Shown here: one piece after another, positions 12,521 to 23,696 of the stretch
Layout of the letters: each line of letters starts with the position of its first letter
Numbering within the stretch: the stretch's first letter is position 1
Source of the DNA: Phoenix dactylifera
Lineage: Eukaryota; Streptophyta; Magnoliopsida; Arecales; Arecaceae
Direction of reading: 5' to 3'
NCBI RefSeq assembly: GCF_009389715.1
Contig: NC_052399.1
Span: 23,383,146-23,447,145 of the forward strand
DNA length: 64,000 nt
The notes under the pieces: generated by a model
Databases searched by the model: none
What the model was told of the DNA's origin: nothing
Seen by the model: only the letters and a program-made list of their open reading frames with translations
Translations under genes and position numbers: made by a program

Positions 12521-12757
12521 TAGGGATATAAATGAGCCAAGCTGAGCATCGGATTGCTCCGCTTGACTAAGTTATGAGCTGAACTAATTGAGCAAAGTCG
12601 AGGTTTCTCATTGTTTTGAACAACGTTGCTGTCCAGGCTCAACATGTTGATGGAGCCATGCTCCAACAATGTTGGAGCTTAACTCGTTTTTTAGTTGAGC
12701 ATAGCTTCAACAACTAACTATCAAGAGTAGCTTGGTTCGTTTGCAACCTTCCAAGCC
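12521..12757. mobile_element. Degraded hAT-like MITE
   Basis: The left end reads AGGGATATAAATGAGCCAAGC. The right end, reverse-complemented, reads AGGTTGCAAACGAACCAAGC, so the termini are imperfect inverted repeats. Flanking bases share AGCCA imperfectly. The interior is full of GAGC/GCTC words. The end positions are approximate. Confidence 0.5.
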
Positions 12758-13078
12758 ATCAATGTTTCATAACAAATAATTGAGTAATATACCCAATGCA
12801 AATAACTTCTTTTTTTCTAGACGAGACGCAAAGGTGATTGAGTGCTACAATGAAGGGCATATAATGGCCTTTCATTATCTTAAACCCTCTTCATCTCAAT
12901 AATGACATAATATCATTTTGGTAATTAGTGAGGACGGGATTTCCTTTTGGTAGTTAATAAGAACAAAATTTGAACTTAATCTTCTAATCAAACAACCAAG
13001 TAATTTAATTTTTCTTGGTGAGAACAAAGGCCGTTCGATACCTTCTAACCTGAGAATACACCTAGTAGCCAGTTTAAC

Positions 13079-13082
<4 letters not shown>

Positions 13083-13143
<61 letters not shown>
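13083..13143. repeat. Compound (TC)n(TA)n microsatellite upstream of the MYB gene
   Basis: About 18 TC units run directly into about 12 TA units, some 550 bp upstream of the MYB start codon. Confidence 0.95.
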
Positions 13144-13440
13144 TGAAAACCTCGTCCCATCTCTTCACCAAAACTGAATTATTTTACATAAATTTCAATT
13201 TGTAATGATTCAAGCAACAATACATATAATAAATTTCAATCTATGATCCAAACCTTCGCCATTGACCTCTTCTCCAATTATCCTGCTATATTTTTACCAT
13301 TGAATTCCGTCGTCCAGAATTTGAACTCGTTCTCACACCAATCTCCGATCTCAGCTTTTAACGGACAAAATCTCGTCCTTCCAACGCTGACCGGGTTCTC
13401 TCCTTTCCTCCCTCCTCCGGCAAGAAAGCGGACAAAGCAA

Positions 13441-13447
13441 TATAAAA
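13441..13447 (+). promoter_or_regulatory. Likely TATA box of the MYB gene
   Basis: TATAAAA lies 247 bp before the MYB ATG, ahead of a pyrimidine-rich stretch that fits a 5' leader. Position and exact match are the only evidence. Confidence 0.55.
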
Positions 13448-13693
13448 GGAGGCCTCTGGGTGTCTTTTTTCGGTGCACAGTTTGGTAGGCGGTCATATGC
13501 GGTCAAGCCTTTCCCAAAAAGCTTCTCCAGAACTCTTCTCCCCAGTATCTATTTATCGAGGCCCTATCGAGAGACCTCCCCAATTTCTCTCTCCTCCGCC
13601 CTTCAGCGCTACCCACAAGACCAGCCTCTCTCCTCCCTTTCCTCTTGTTCCTATCCAGTCTCTGTTCTCCTTTCAGAGGCGATCAGCTTGGGG

Positions 13694-15088
13694 ATGGGGA
13701 GAGCTCCGTGCTGCGACAAGGCAAATGTGAAGCGAGGGCCATGGTCTCCAGAGGAAGACATGGTTCTCAAGTCCTACCTCCAGACTCACGGGACCGGTGG
13801 CAACTGGATTGCTTTGCCCCAGAAAGCAGGTCTTCTTTTCCCTCTCCAAGCCTTTAAGCCTCTCTTTTCCCCCCTTCTTACGAAAAGAAAAACTGCCCTT
13901 CTGCTAAAATTTTCCTTACAAAAGCTTTCAATGACCTCCTTCTTCTTCTTCTTTCGGGAAAAAAGTTGTCCAGAAACAATGTCTCCATCCATACTCTTAT
14001 GGGAGCATTTTTTTGATTTATTGATAACTTTCCACGAAAGTTGGTATGGGAGCATTTTCTTCTTTATTTTGATAACTTTCCACGAAAGTTGGTGATGTCT
14101 TGCTCTCATCTTTTTAGTTCGCTTCATAATTTTGGCTCTCGTGGCAAGTTTCTCCTATTAACTTCTCACATCTCACTCCAATACTTATGTTTTATTTTCC
14201 CTTTAGAATTCTGCACATTTTTCTCTTCATCTTGGATGTTCCCAATTCTAATTTCTCGATCTAACTTCAGGGCTGAAACGTTGCGGCAAAAGCTGTCGCT
14301 TGAGATGGCTCAATTACCTCCGACCGGACATCAAACATGGAGGTTTTACTGGGGAAGAGGACAACGTCATTTGCACTCTCTACAACAAAATAGGAAGCAG
14401 GTAAATTTCCCAAGCTTTTCTTAATACGTCTTTTAAGCTGTTTTTATGTGATAGCTGCATAACAATACATGTCATCCCCCTCTTGAATTGGATTAGGTGG
14501 TCCGTTATAGCTTCCCAACTGCCTGGAAGAACCGATAATGATGTCAAAAACTACTGGAACACCAAGTTAAAGAAGAAGATGATGGCAGCCCAAGCATCCC
14601 TCTCCGCCGCCGCCGCCAATACCAATCTCATCACTCACAGCCCTTCACCATCGCCGCCACCACCTCCTCTCGTCACCCCGACGATCAAAACCGAGACCTA
14701 CACCTGCGACGGATTCTTGACTCCTTTTAACAAAGACGCCTCCGCATCAGCACCTACGGACCCCAGCTCCATGTTCGGCCACAACGCATCGTTTCCGATG
14801 GCGGGGCTCGTCGGACCACCCGGTCTCAATGGGAGCGTCAACCAGTATGCCGTGTCGCCGCACGACGACGCCTCCACGGCTTCCTCATCGGTTACCATGG
14901 AGAACGGCAGCAGCTACGTCAACTGGTCGGCCAACGGGCCTGGCGGGGATGATGCCTTCTTCGCGGAGTTCGGCTTCGAATCGTCTTGCGAGTTCTTCGA
15001 TGGCTATTACGGTTATCCCGATCCAGCTACGCTTGCTACCATGTTGGTCTCTTCATCCGACACCAAGCCACAAGTCACATACTCGTAG
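13694..15088 (+). CDS. R2R3-MYB transcription factor, RAX/MYB36/MYB87-like subgroup
   Basis: A nuclear DNA-binding transcription factor. Three exons join in phase: 13694-13829, 14271-14400 and 14497-15088 (TAG), giving 285 aa; the 136- and 130-nt first exons are the usual R2R3-MYB pattern. The start [20 protein letters not shown] is the standard plant start. R2 continues through [20 protein letters not shown] and [17 protein letters not shown]3 is [20 protein letters not shown], then [20 protein letters not shown]. This matches the subgroup that includes RAX (axillary meristem) and MYB36 (Casparian strip) factors; which role applies cannot be read from the sequence. The C-terminal 170 residues are low-complexity, with a polyproline run and an acidic aromatic segment ([20 protein letters not shown]) that may be an activation region. 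Intron 1 (13830-14270) carries a 47-bp tandem repeat. No defects are seen. Confidence 0.93.
14001..14094. repeat. 47-bp tandem duplication in MYB intron 1
   Basis: GGGAGCATTTT begins copies at 14001 and 14048. Both end with TAACTTTCCACGAAAGTTGG, which itself contains the inverted pair CTTTC / GAAAG. Confidence 0.85.
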
Positions 15089-15542
15089 CAAAGCCATAGA
15101 AGAAGGTCCATGAGGGAGGCAGACACGAGATTAACAGCATCCATCACCTTCATCTCCTTTTGCTTCAAGCATCGCCTGGCTGTTGGGTTATCTTGATGTA
15201 CATGAATTACTTTGATGTTTTTAAGCAGTTACTGCTGTTATTTTATGGTTTGTTTCAAGTTATTGCTACTTTATTCGTAAGTAAAGCATTTAATGAATAG
15301 TGGATGTGTGTCGGCGACGCTGTTTTGGCTCTCCGCCTGCTCGGAGGTCACGGAACTCGCATGAGCGATGGAATGGACTCATTCAAAGCTGAGCAAATCG
15401 AGGTTTAAAAAACGTACCCATAGAAGGCTGTAAGATAGAAAAAAAAAGAGACAAAATTACGGGGTTCCCTTTATCGGTGGGAATATTTTTCTGCATTTAT
15501 TACTGGAGACACGAGATGGGCGCGTCTGTAATAAATACAGAA

Positions 15543-15565
15543 AGAGAGAGAGAGAGAGAGAGAGT
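15543..15565. repeat. (GA)n microsatellite
   Basis: About 11 GA units lie 450 bp downstream of the MYB stop. A similar (GA) run is at 2284-2302. Confidence 0.9.
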
Positions 15566-18500
15566 GAGTTTTAGAAAGAGTTTTCTCAGAAGAGTTTTCT
15601 CCTTTATAAATATCATTCCATCAATTTTTTTTAAATTTTCCAGATACACACACACATACAAATATCTCTTTCATGCAGGAGCCAGATGGATGTCAGAGTA
15701 TCAATTTCGAAGAAGCTTCGGCCATGCCTGTCACGTCCCTTGGCCGTTTTTTTCTTCAGCAGCCTTTAGCATTCTTTGACTCTCTCATCTGAGAACGATG
15801 GTTCGCCACAGCACGTCTTAGGCCCCCATAGGACCCATTTAAAGACTTTAGATAGGAGATTATGATAATTGAGTTTATGAATATAATTAAACTAGTGAGA
15901 TTATAATGATTGAGTACTATTATTATTATCATAGTTATTTGCCCGCTCGTTTCTGAGCCTTAAGATAGGATATTCTTAGCAACTTAGGCTCAATTATGGA
16001 TCCTGAAGCTGTAATTTACTAATAGCCTTTAATCTTTACAAAGCCAAAAGCTATGTCCTCAAGGTTGTGTCACGATGGAACTACCAAAATGGCACAATCT
16101 TATTGAGGAATATTCAGAAATGCTGTCCCAAGTGGTAACCATCACAAGAGATAACGCATCAAATCCCTGCAAGAAATGGCATATCAAACAAAGTGAATCA
16201 CAGTCAATTGTGCTCTAAAGTCAAAGTTAATGCTTTGAGGTCACTCTGCTACAATTTTCTGTCGCTATTAAGCATGTGAATCACATACTTGAACGAGCCG
16301 ATTATAGCTTAGCAAGAAAGTTAGCCCCCTGATATAGAAACAAAAAAAAAAAGTTTGTGGTCTCTTAGGGTCTTCTTCTTCTTCTGTTTTTTTCTCTACT
16401 CCTTGACAACTGGATTGAGCAATGCTCCTAACAAGCAGCCATTGAGGACAAGGTCAATGGCCCCAAAACTTGCCTGTAGGAGGATTACTATCCAGGCACC
16501 TTGCACGTGCGACTTTTTAGATTCTTGATGGACAGATGGATTAGAGATTTCTCTCTTTCTGATCTCTTTCCTAGTTTGTTCCATACTGCTGGGTAAATCC
16601 TTCAGAAGATCTCTATCAGGAAATCAAATTAATATCATTTTGACGGAAGTTCTTAGCTTGCCTAGATCTTCAGCTGCAGAGAATTCGATTCAGAGGAGAT
16701 GAAACTAGGAATAAGGTTTCCACAGTAGAATCTTTTTACAGATTCGTCGACTTCAGGGATAAATTGGATACAAGTTTCTCTTAAATCTGGAAGGCTATAT
16801 GATCCCCGAGAAAGTAAAGATAATTTTATCCCTCAAACCCTGACTGCAGATAATCTTAGAAAGAAATCTTGGCCTTATTCTTCAACATCTTTCCTGTGTC
16901 ATCTCTTTACATCCTGGTCATCCACTCTACAGATAATTTGGAAGTTCTTCAAAGAAAGGATCAAGTGGAAGGGTCGTGCTCGCTCATTAATCTCTTTAAA
17001 TTCTGAAGAAGCTTAGAATTTCGTGGGAGAAAATTTGGAAGGAAAGGAATTTCAGGATCTTTAACTTACACTGCTAAAACTCTTTCCATTTAAATTTTGG
17101 AAATCGGATATTTATTTCTCCAGCCTGCAACTTAAAACTTGGTATATGTATTTCATGATCATCTCCATGAAATCTAGATGGGCTAGCTTCAGTAGTACTT
17201 GGGGTCCCATCTCTCTTCGTTATTCCAGTGCTGCTCTTCTCCTTTTTCTCCCTTGAATGACGGAGCTGACCCACAAAACCAGGACTACTAGATTAGCAAT
17301 TCACGTAGAACACATGACACCATCAAAATGCACGACATTCCTGACAGAAGAGCGTCGATCGTTTTCGTCAGAGCGCCATGTGCGCGGTGTTGGAGCACAC
17401 TCGATGAGCCTCGAAGGCAGTATTCGAAACCTTGAGGGGACCAGGTTTTGCTGCCAACTAAGCGAAGGCTGGGGGACATGGGATAGCTAAGTCTTATCTT
17501 GGCATGTTTGTTCTCATCTTCCCTGTCCAAGATATATACCTCGTTAAGCAAGCAGGAATGGTGACGACTTCTGTGAATCCCCCGACTTCTGTAAATAATT
17601 AGCCACAGCTCTATTGAGTAAATGGAAAATTTAATACGGAGTTCCTCAACAAAAGATGGAATTGATCTTAGGCACCACAGTACTGTTAGGTGAAGGCTGC
17701 ATCAAAAAGTTTCTTTTACTTTCTTTTGATCTAGCAAGCTGTACTCACATTAGAGCTATATGAAATGCCGGCACTGTCCCCTGAGTTCGCCCGCTGAATC
17801 TGCTGCTCGCTGAACAAGATGCCTTCTCAGCAATCAGTTCCAGTCCCTTGTCTTTCATCATTATGCATTCAACGCTTTCGAATGAGTCGGTTCGAGCAAC
17901 TCATATTGCAAAGGTAAGGAGTGCTATCCATGCATTTGGACTGGGAAAGTCATCATGGTGGATGTTATCTCATCTCAAGGAAGAAGTGACTTTGCGTAGT
18001 CTTATTTTAATCAACTTTTGTGGGAGTGGATAGAATTATGACCGCCCATTCTCGTCGTGGTTCACCTAAAATAAGAGTATGGGCTTCTAATCGGGGGAGT
18101 TCCAAATGCAAAACCTTGGGATGTCTAATTATTGGGGGACTTTGGATAAGTCCACTAGTTGGGTCTCCACTGTCTTCTAACATTAAAAATGTAGGAGAAG
18201 GTCTTGAAATTTACAAGAAACCAAACCAAATACTCGGAAATTTTAATGGCTTTGATGCAAAGACATTAAATAGGCTTGTAATTAAACTCGCAGAAGACAA
18301 AACTCAATACTGGAAAATTTACTACAATGACATTCAATTCGAAGAGTGGGACCATTCCCATACTCTTTTATTCAAAATTGCAAACTTAGAACACTTCAGT
18401 CAAACTTTGTTTTTGTTTTTTTATTTGGGAACTCAAAAGCAATTTGTGATGTCTTTTGTCCGAAGGCTTGAAACAATATTTCTAAAGCCATAGGACAGCG

Positions 18501-20570
18501 AGTATCCAATTACTCACATTAGCTAGCAAGCAGATCGATTGGCCAATCAGCCATTGCAAATCAAACATCCAATATTTTATTGTAGGAGTGCAATGTCGGT
18601 CCATTAAAAAAAGGAGAAAAAGAAAAACCTCAATGGAATAAGCGTCTCAAATTTGAGGAAGCAATGAAATCCAAGGTACATGGTAGGACAGACTCTCACA
18701 AGGGCTTGAATGCACAAGTAATGGGCCAGCGTCATTGAACTTGTGAATGAGTTGCGTGGGGCCTGCATGAAAGAATCGCTACATGCAGGATTAACCATGA
18801 ATGCAAGATAATAGAAAAGTTGCCTTGGTCTGGAGCCAAAACATAATATACTTGCCTCCTCCATCTCCTACTTCCCTTGTAAGTTTCTAATCTTTAGAAG
18901 ATTCCACCAAGATAGGGTCTACTAAGGTTAAAGTAATCTGCAAGGAGGCCACGATTAAGCTTGTAAGCTTTGGCATTCATTTAATAGGTTAACTCGTATT
19001 AAATGTTGTTAATTAAAGGTGACTAAACAAATACCAGTGGCCGAACATTGACCGAGGATCCTCCCCTCTTTGTCACCGTTGTTACACTCCCTCCTTGCTT
19101 GGGTTTGTTTTACCGACTGGAAACTTTAAATCGAAGTGAAACTTTGAAAGGATTAAGAAGTTCTCTTGCAATTTGTTCTCTTTAGGGTCTGAATCTACAA
19201 TAAACTTTCAGTGACAGCGAGTAATATCACAAGAATAATTGACTTGAAAAAATAGGAAGTCCATATCTACAACTTAAATAAATGCAAAACTTACACAAAA
19301 ACGATTTATTTAATTATGCATCTTAGTGTTAAAAATTCTTTAATGACATACTTGCTGGGTCAGTGATATTGCTCCCCAGTGCTAAATCAACTTCTAGTTA
19401 AAAATTAATGTGGAATCCTTCAATTAGCCATTTAAATAAGTTAACGCGGTTACCTAATTGAGCATCTAGGGACGACAGAACTTTACATAGGCTTTTGGGA
19501 AATGTCGTACAACTTCCCCCCGCCCCCACTCTTTGCGTTTTGTGAGCGATTTATTCTTCATGCCTCGCTTGGAAATTTCATTCGTCAAATGGCTCCTACT
19601 AGCCTCTCAACAACTTTACCTTTTTTTTTCCTTTTTTAAATGGAAACATCCTGATTAATTTTTTCAGAAAGCCACCAGCAAGCTTATGGGCTGAACTTTA
19701 GAAAAGAAGCTTCCAACTTCAAGACATGATGATCAATGACCCCACGAAGGGCGCTGATGGATATCAGAGTTATGATTCTGTCCTTGCGCCAAAAGTTTGG
19801 ACCAGGTCTCATTATTTTGGGCTTAAGGTTAGGGACTAGACACAGTCAACACCACTCGAAGGAGGCCTTATATAATCGGGCAATAGCTAAGTCCAAATCT
19901 CAGTAGGCATTATCAACTTGCAATGCTAAAAGTCAAGAAGACTGATGAGTTTCTTCAACCATTACGCATCACATTACACACGAACTACTTAAAATATGGC
20001 AGCCACTCCAATTGGTCTTATCAATCAGGACACAGTTGTGAGATTTATTAATTTTTTTTAGCGGCCAAATGACTGGAGCACAGCTTATACAGATCGATGT
20101 CTATCTGTCCTGAAGCAAGAACCATGGACTGCGATCATATGTCGTTAAAATTTTCCATCGTGATTATGATTTTGAGGCGTAGAAGTGGCTTATTTGAACC
20201 CTACATGTCCGCTGGATGGATTTCTTATGGAAAGTAAAACGCGGCTTATGTGAATGCATGAGGAAGGCATGGGTGCTCTTTGATTTATCTTTTCCTTCCT
20301 TCCTGGTCAAATGCTTTTAGATTACTGATTACTAAGTTGTAGTCATTTGATTGAAATTAGTGCAAGTTGGAAGAAGTCGGTGGCACGACTTCTGTTGGTA
20401 TCTTGCACAAATAAGCACATAAGCTGGGTGACGCCGAAGTTTTGGGTTTCAAATTTCTTGGATTCCTCTGCAACGATCGCATAAATGTCACATCTTGAAC
20501 AAGAAATAATCAAGAAAGAGAAATATAGATTTATTGGCAGTGTTTCAATACGCCCATATCCCAAATAAAG
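15566..20570. other. Intergenic DNA with no recognised gene
   Basis: AT-rich sequence with only short open frames apart from the ORF at 18020. Minus-strand frames at 16396-16584 and 17074-17551 have basic, low-similarity translations and were not recognised. No transposon termini were found. Confidence 0.5.
18020..18493 (+). CDS. Unrecognised 157-codon open frame, possible gene piece
   Basis: The longest frame in an otherwise empty 7-kb stretch. The translation has ordinary protein composition: a basic Ser/Arg-rich start (MTAHSRRGSPKIRVWASNRG) that could pass for a plastid-targeting peptide, a Gly/Leu-rich segment (GCLIIGGLWISPLVGSPLSS), then a mixed charged segment with KLAEDKTQYWKIYYNDIQFE and EEWDHSHTLLFKI. 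The last 25 residues become F/L-rich and may be read-through past an exon end. An upstream frame from 17821 (MPSQQSVPVPCLSS) reaches a possible GT donor (GTAAGG) near 17913, so this could be part of a spliced gene. I cannot place it in a family. Confidence 0.35.
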   Translation: MGVDRIMTAHSRRGSPKIRVWASNRGSSKCKTLGCLIIGGLWISPLVGSPLSSNIKNVGEGLEIYKKPNQILGNFNGFDAKTLNRLVIKLAEDKTQYWKIYYNDIQFEEWDHSHTLLFKIANLEHFSQTLFLFFYLGTQKQFVMSFVRRLETIFLKP

Positions 20571-20572
20571 AA

Positions 20573-20860
20573 TGTAACAACCTCAAATTCATCCAAAAAA
20601 AACTAGCTTGAAGATATTAATTTTGATTTATAAACTGTATAATCAGTATAACTAAATACATGCCTACATAGATCCTTATAAACTCTTTCTATTTAGGTGC
20701 TAAGTTAAGAGTTGAAATCTATTCAAATCCAATCACAAGTACCATAATCTGTCATTCCAAATAGATCTATATTATAATATCCACTAATCTACATAGATTA
20801 AATACACGTTACCATCTTAAAAGGAAATTATTGTCCTTTAAAAAAACTTAAACTGTTACA
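20573..20860 (-). mobile_element. Partial TRIM retroelement copy, minus strand, fossil
   Basis: It begins TGTAACAACC, the reverse complement of the GGTTGTTACA-type LTR end seen in the 36.8- and 52.8-kb copies. About 130-270 bp in it shares the internal CAAATCCAATC...CCACTAATCTACATAG pattern of the complete copy near 37030-37120. A second LTR is not clear. It is an old, eroded member of the same family. Confidence 0.5.
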
Positions 20861-22285
20861 TATGGCTGTCAAACAAACGTAGTGCCTTCTATTATTATGT
20901 TTTCTTTTATCCTTTGTGTTTGAAAAGAAATGATGATCATTTTGCTCCTCCAAGATGTCCACTTAATCATTCTACCAATTTATTTGAGAATAAATATACA
21001 ACCATCATTCACCATGGCATAAGCTATAGTATTATTTGACCGATCACTGCTTATTTGAATGATTTAATATTCGTTTTACATTTTTCCAGATGGAATGAGA
21101 TTTAAAAATAGAGGTATTATGTATTCAATGAATAGTAAAATGGCCAAATTACAGCTGCTACTACTATCGTACGAAGGCCATTGCGATGATATGATGGCTG
21201 TCCTTTTAAAAGCCCATTATGTCGTCACGGAAGGCCTTTGATACGGCATAGTGACATTGAATTGATTGATTTTACTCGGGAAACATAGAAGGAAAAAGAC
21301 TGAATTGGCTGATCTTACCCTTCGTCTGGAGTTGCTAGTTTTTGGTGGTGCATCCCGGTATACTGGGTGGACCTCTCCTCCCTCCAAAAGAGGGTAAAGG
21401 AAAAGAGATATAATGGTCCCCTTCCTCGTCTCTTTTATGAAAAAAAAGATATGGGATGGCGAGAAAGTTACTTGGGTCTCCCATGGACACGAGCAAGCAG
21501 ACCCAAGATTTTAACCCAGGAACAAAATTAAAAAGCCAAATATCTTCGAAGTTAACTCCACTTGAAACTCCAACCTTTGACCCCTCAGCTTAGGGTCTGA
21601 TCCCTGAGCTAAAGCTCCATTCGCACTGGAGATGTCCGGCCAAATTATCGAAATTACATGGCACAACAAAACTAAAGTAGAAGAATCTGTTATGCAAAAG
21701 ATGGCTTTCATGAAGAAAATGAACGGTACTAAAATAGAGGTAGTCAACTACATCATCTGAAAAACAAAAGAAAACGAGTTTGCTTCTAAATATGCAAAAC
21801 TAATGTTGACGTGTAAAACAAAGGGGATACTCAAAGAATATGAACCTTTTGAGTCTAGAAAATAATCTGAATATTACTTACAATATCTGCTTACATAAAT
21901 GAGCCATGGTTCTACTAATGAAGACTTTCAAGGTTCCAGGTGCTCTGTATGCTAAGCAAGGATTGGGATTTCATAAATCCCGATCTCCATCTGGAAAAAA
22001 AAAATTCAGTCCAAAAAATAAAAGAATGATTTATAAAGACCTAAATTTAAGGGTAGCAGATTGGCTCATAAGCCAAATCCTAAACAGATTTCAACATTTT
22101 CAGCTGATCTTAACCTGACAGATACCTATCTTCAGCCCATCCCTCAAATAAGTTGAATAGATCAGTGTCGCACCAACTGAACCTGAAGTCAAGATTGTAT
22201 CAGCTGCAAATCTCTAGTTTTTTAAAAAAATTTTTAGAAAAGGACATATCTGCTGGGCATATTACTAAGCCCTGTTTGGGGGAGC

Positions 22286-22323
22286 TTTTGGAGGGCCAGA
22301 AAGCACTTTCTGGCCCTCCAAAA
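22286..22323. repeat. Perfect 18-bp-arm hairpin with 2-nt loop
   Basis: TTTTGGAGGGCCAGAAAG is followed by CA and then its exact reverse complement. It is part of the subterminal region of the PIF-like element. Confidence 0.95.
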
Positions 22324-22822
22324 GTACTTTTAGATGAAAAACTGTGTTTGGTAAATTTTTCAAAAAGCTGTTTCAGCTTTTGCGGGAAGCTGAAAACAGC
22401 TTTTGGGAGGAAGCTTCAATTTGGAGCTTTTGGGAGGAAGCTGTTTCAGCTTTTTTGGAGAACTGTATTTTTGACAAAAATGCCCATATTAAAATAACAT
22501 AATTACATAGTTTATCCCTGTATGAACCTAAAAATCTGCTGGAGCCAAGAACCCAAGCTGTCAAACTCCCTTCCGTAAGAAAAGGTATTTTTCTTTTAAA
22601 TTTTTGTATGCATCTCTTGAACCACATTTTAGAAAAAAAAATTTTTAATCCTTTTCCATACCTTCCAAAATCAATCTATTATTTTTTTTTTTATCATCAA
22701 CCTCGCGGCCCACGCTGAGGTCCTCCTCGAGCGTGGACCACGAAGAAGAGCCCCTGGACCGCAGAAAATTATTTTATGAAAAATTATGTTATGTTAAATA
22801 ATTTAAAATTATATTATATCAT

Positions 22823-23200
22823 AATACATTAATATGTTATGTTAAATAATTTAATATTATGTTATATTATGAAAAATTAATTTATACTAATAATTATAAT
22901 ATTTTATACCTTTATTATTGTATTATACTATAAAAATTGTATTATATTACATTACATTATAATACATTAATATGTTATTTTAAATAATTTAATATTATGT
23001 TATATTATGAGAAATTAATTTATACTAATAATTATAATATTTTATTCTTTTATTATTGTATTATACTATAAATATAATATATATTACATTATATCATAAT
23101 ACATTAATATGTTATGTTAAATAATTTAATATTATTTTATATTACCAAATATTAATTTACTCTAATAATTATATTACTATTATGCTATATTAACATAATA
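22823..23200. repeat. 138-bp AT-rich tandem repeat, about 2.7 copies
   Basis: Units begin AATACATTAATATGTTAT at 22823, 22961 and 23099, exactly 138 bp apart. Copies are diverged by point changes; the third is partial. The array is almost wholly A and T and lies within the PIF-like element. Confidence 0.9.
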
Positions 23201-23696
23201 TTATTTTGTATTACAATAATATTATACTATATCGTATATTTATGTATTAATTTATGTTATGTTTTATTATGTTGTGTTGTATAATACTATGCAATGTCCT
23301 TTATGGTAATTTTGTCATATAAAAGTATTTTCTCAGTTTGTTTATCAAACACAAAACAAAGTACAACAGCACTTTACGAATGTGGTTACCAAACAACAAA
23401 CAGCTTTTTATAACAGCTCTACTTCAGACAGCTCTACTTCAGACAGCTCTACTTCCAACAGCTCTACTGCCAACAGCTCCCCCAAACAGGGCCTAAGAGA
23501 TCAAAAGACTTCACACTGGAGTCACAACATGCATTGAGATCAAAAGAATATGTTCTGTTCAAACATAAAATGTCAGGAAATTTAGAAATAAGGAAATGGG
23601 ACTGAACTCAGACTAATGATTGGATTATGCTGAAACACATTTGAGGTGAGAAACTGAAAAAAAAAAAATATCTTGCTGTTGGCCCCAGGGTTGCTT

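Larger units (their letters stand above)
22269..23493. mobile_element. PIF/Harbinger-like non-autonomous element
   Basis: The ends are inverted repeats, GCCCTGTTTGGGGGAGCT on the left and AGCTCCCCCAAACAGGGCC on the right, flanked by the 3-bp duplication TAA (22266-22268 and 23494-23496). A TAA/TTA duplication and GGCCCTGTTTGG-type ends are typical of PIF/Harbinger MITEs. At 1225 bp it is long for a MITE because the centre is swollen by a 138-bp tandem repeat. No transposase is present. Just inside the left end is an 18-bp-arm hairpin (22286-22323). Just inside the right end are four units of about 15 bp around ACAGCTCTACTTC. Confidence 0.8.

Noticed and set aside
13460-14095. 211-codon frame starting upstream of the MYB gene
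   Set aside because: It overlaps the 5' leader and intron 1 of the MYB gene and briefly shares its frame; the MGRAPCC start and splice joins explain the coding part.
16396-17551. Minus-strand frames thought to be a LINE or gene fragment
   Set aside because: No reverse transcriptase, endonuclease or zinc-knuckle motif was found, and the frames do not link through plausible splice sites.
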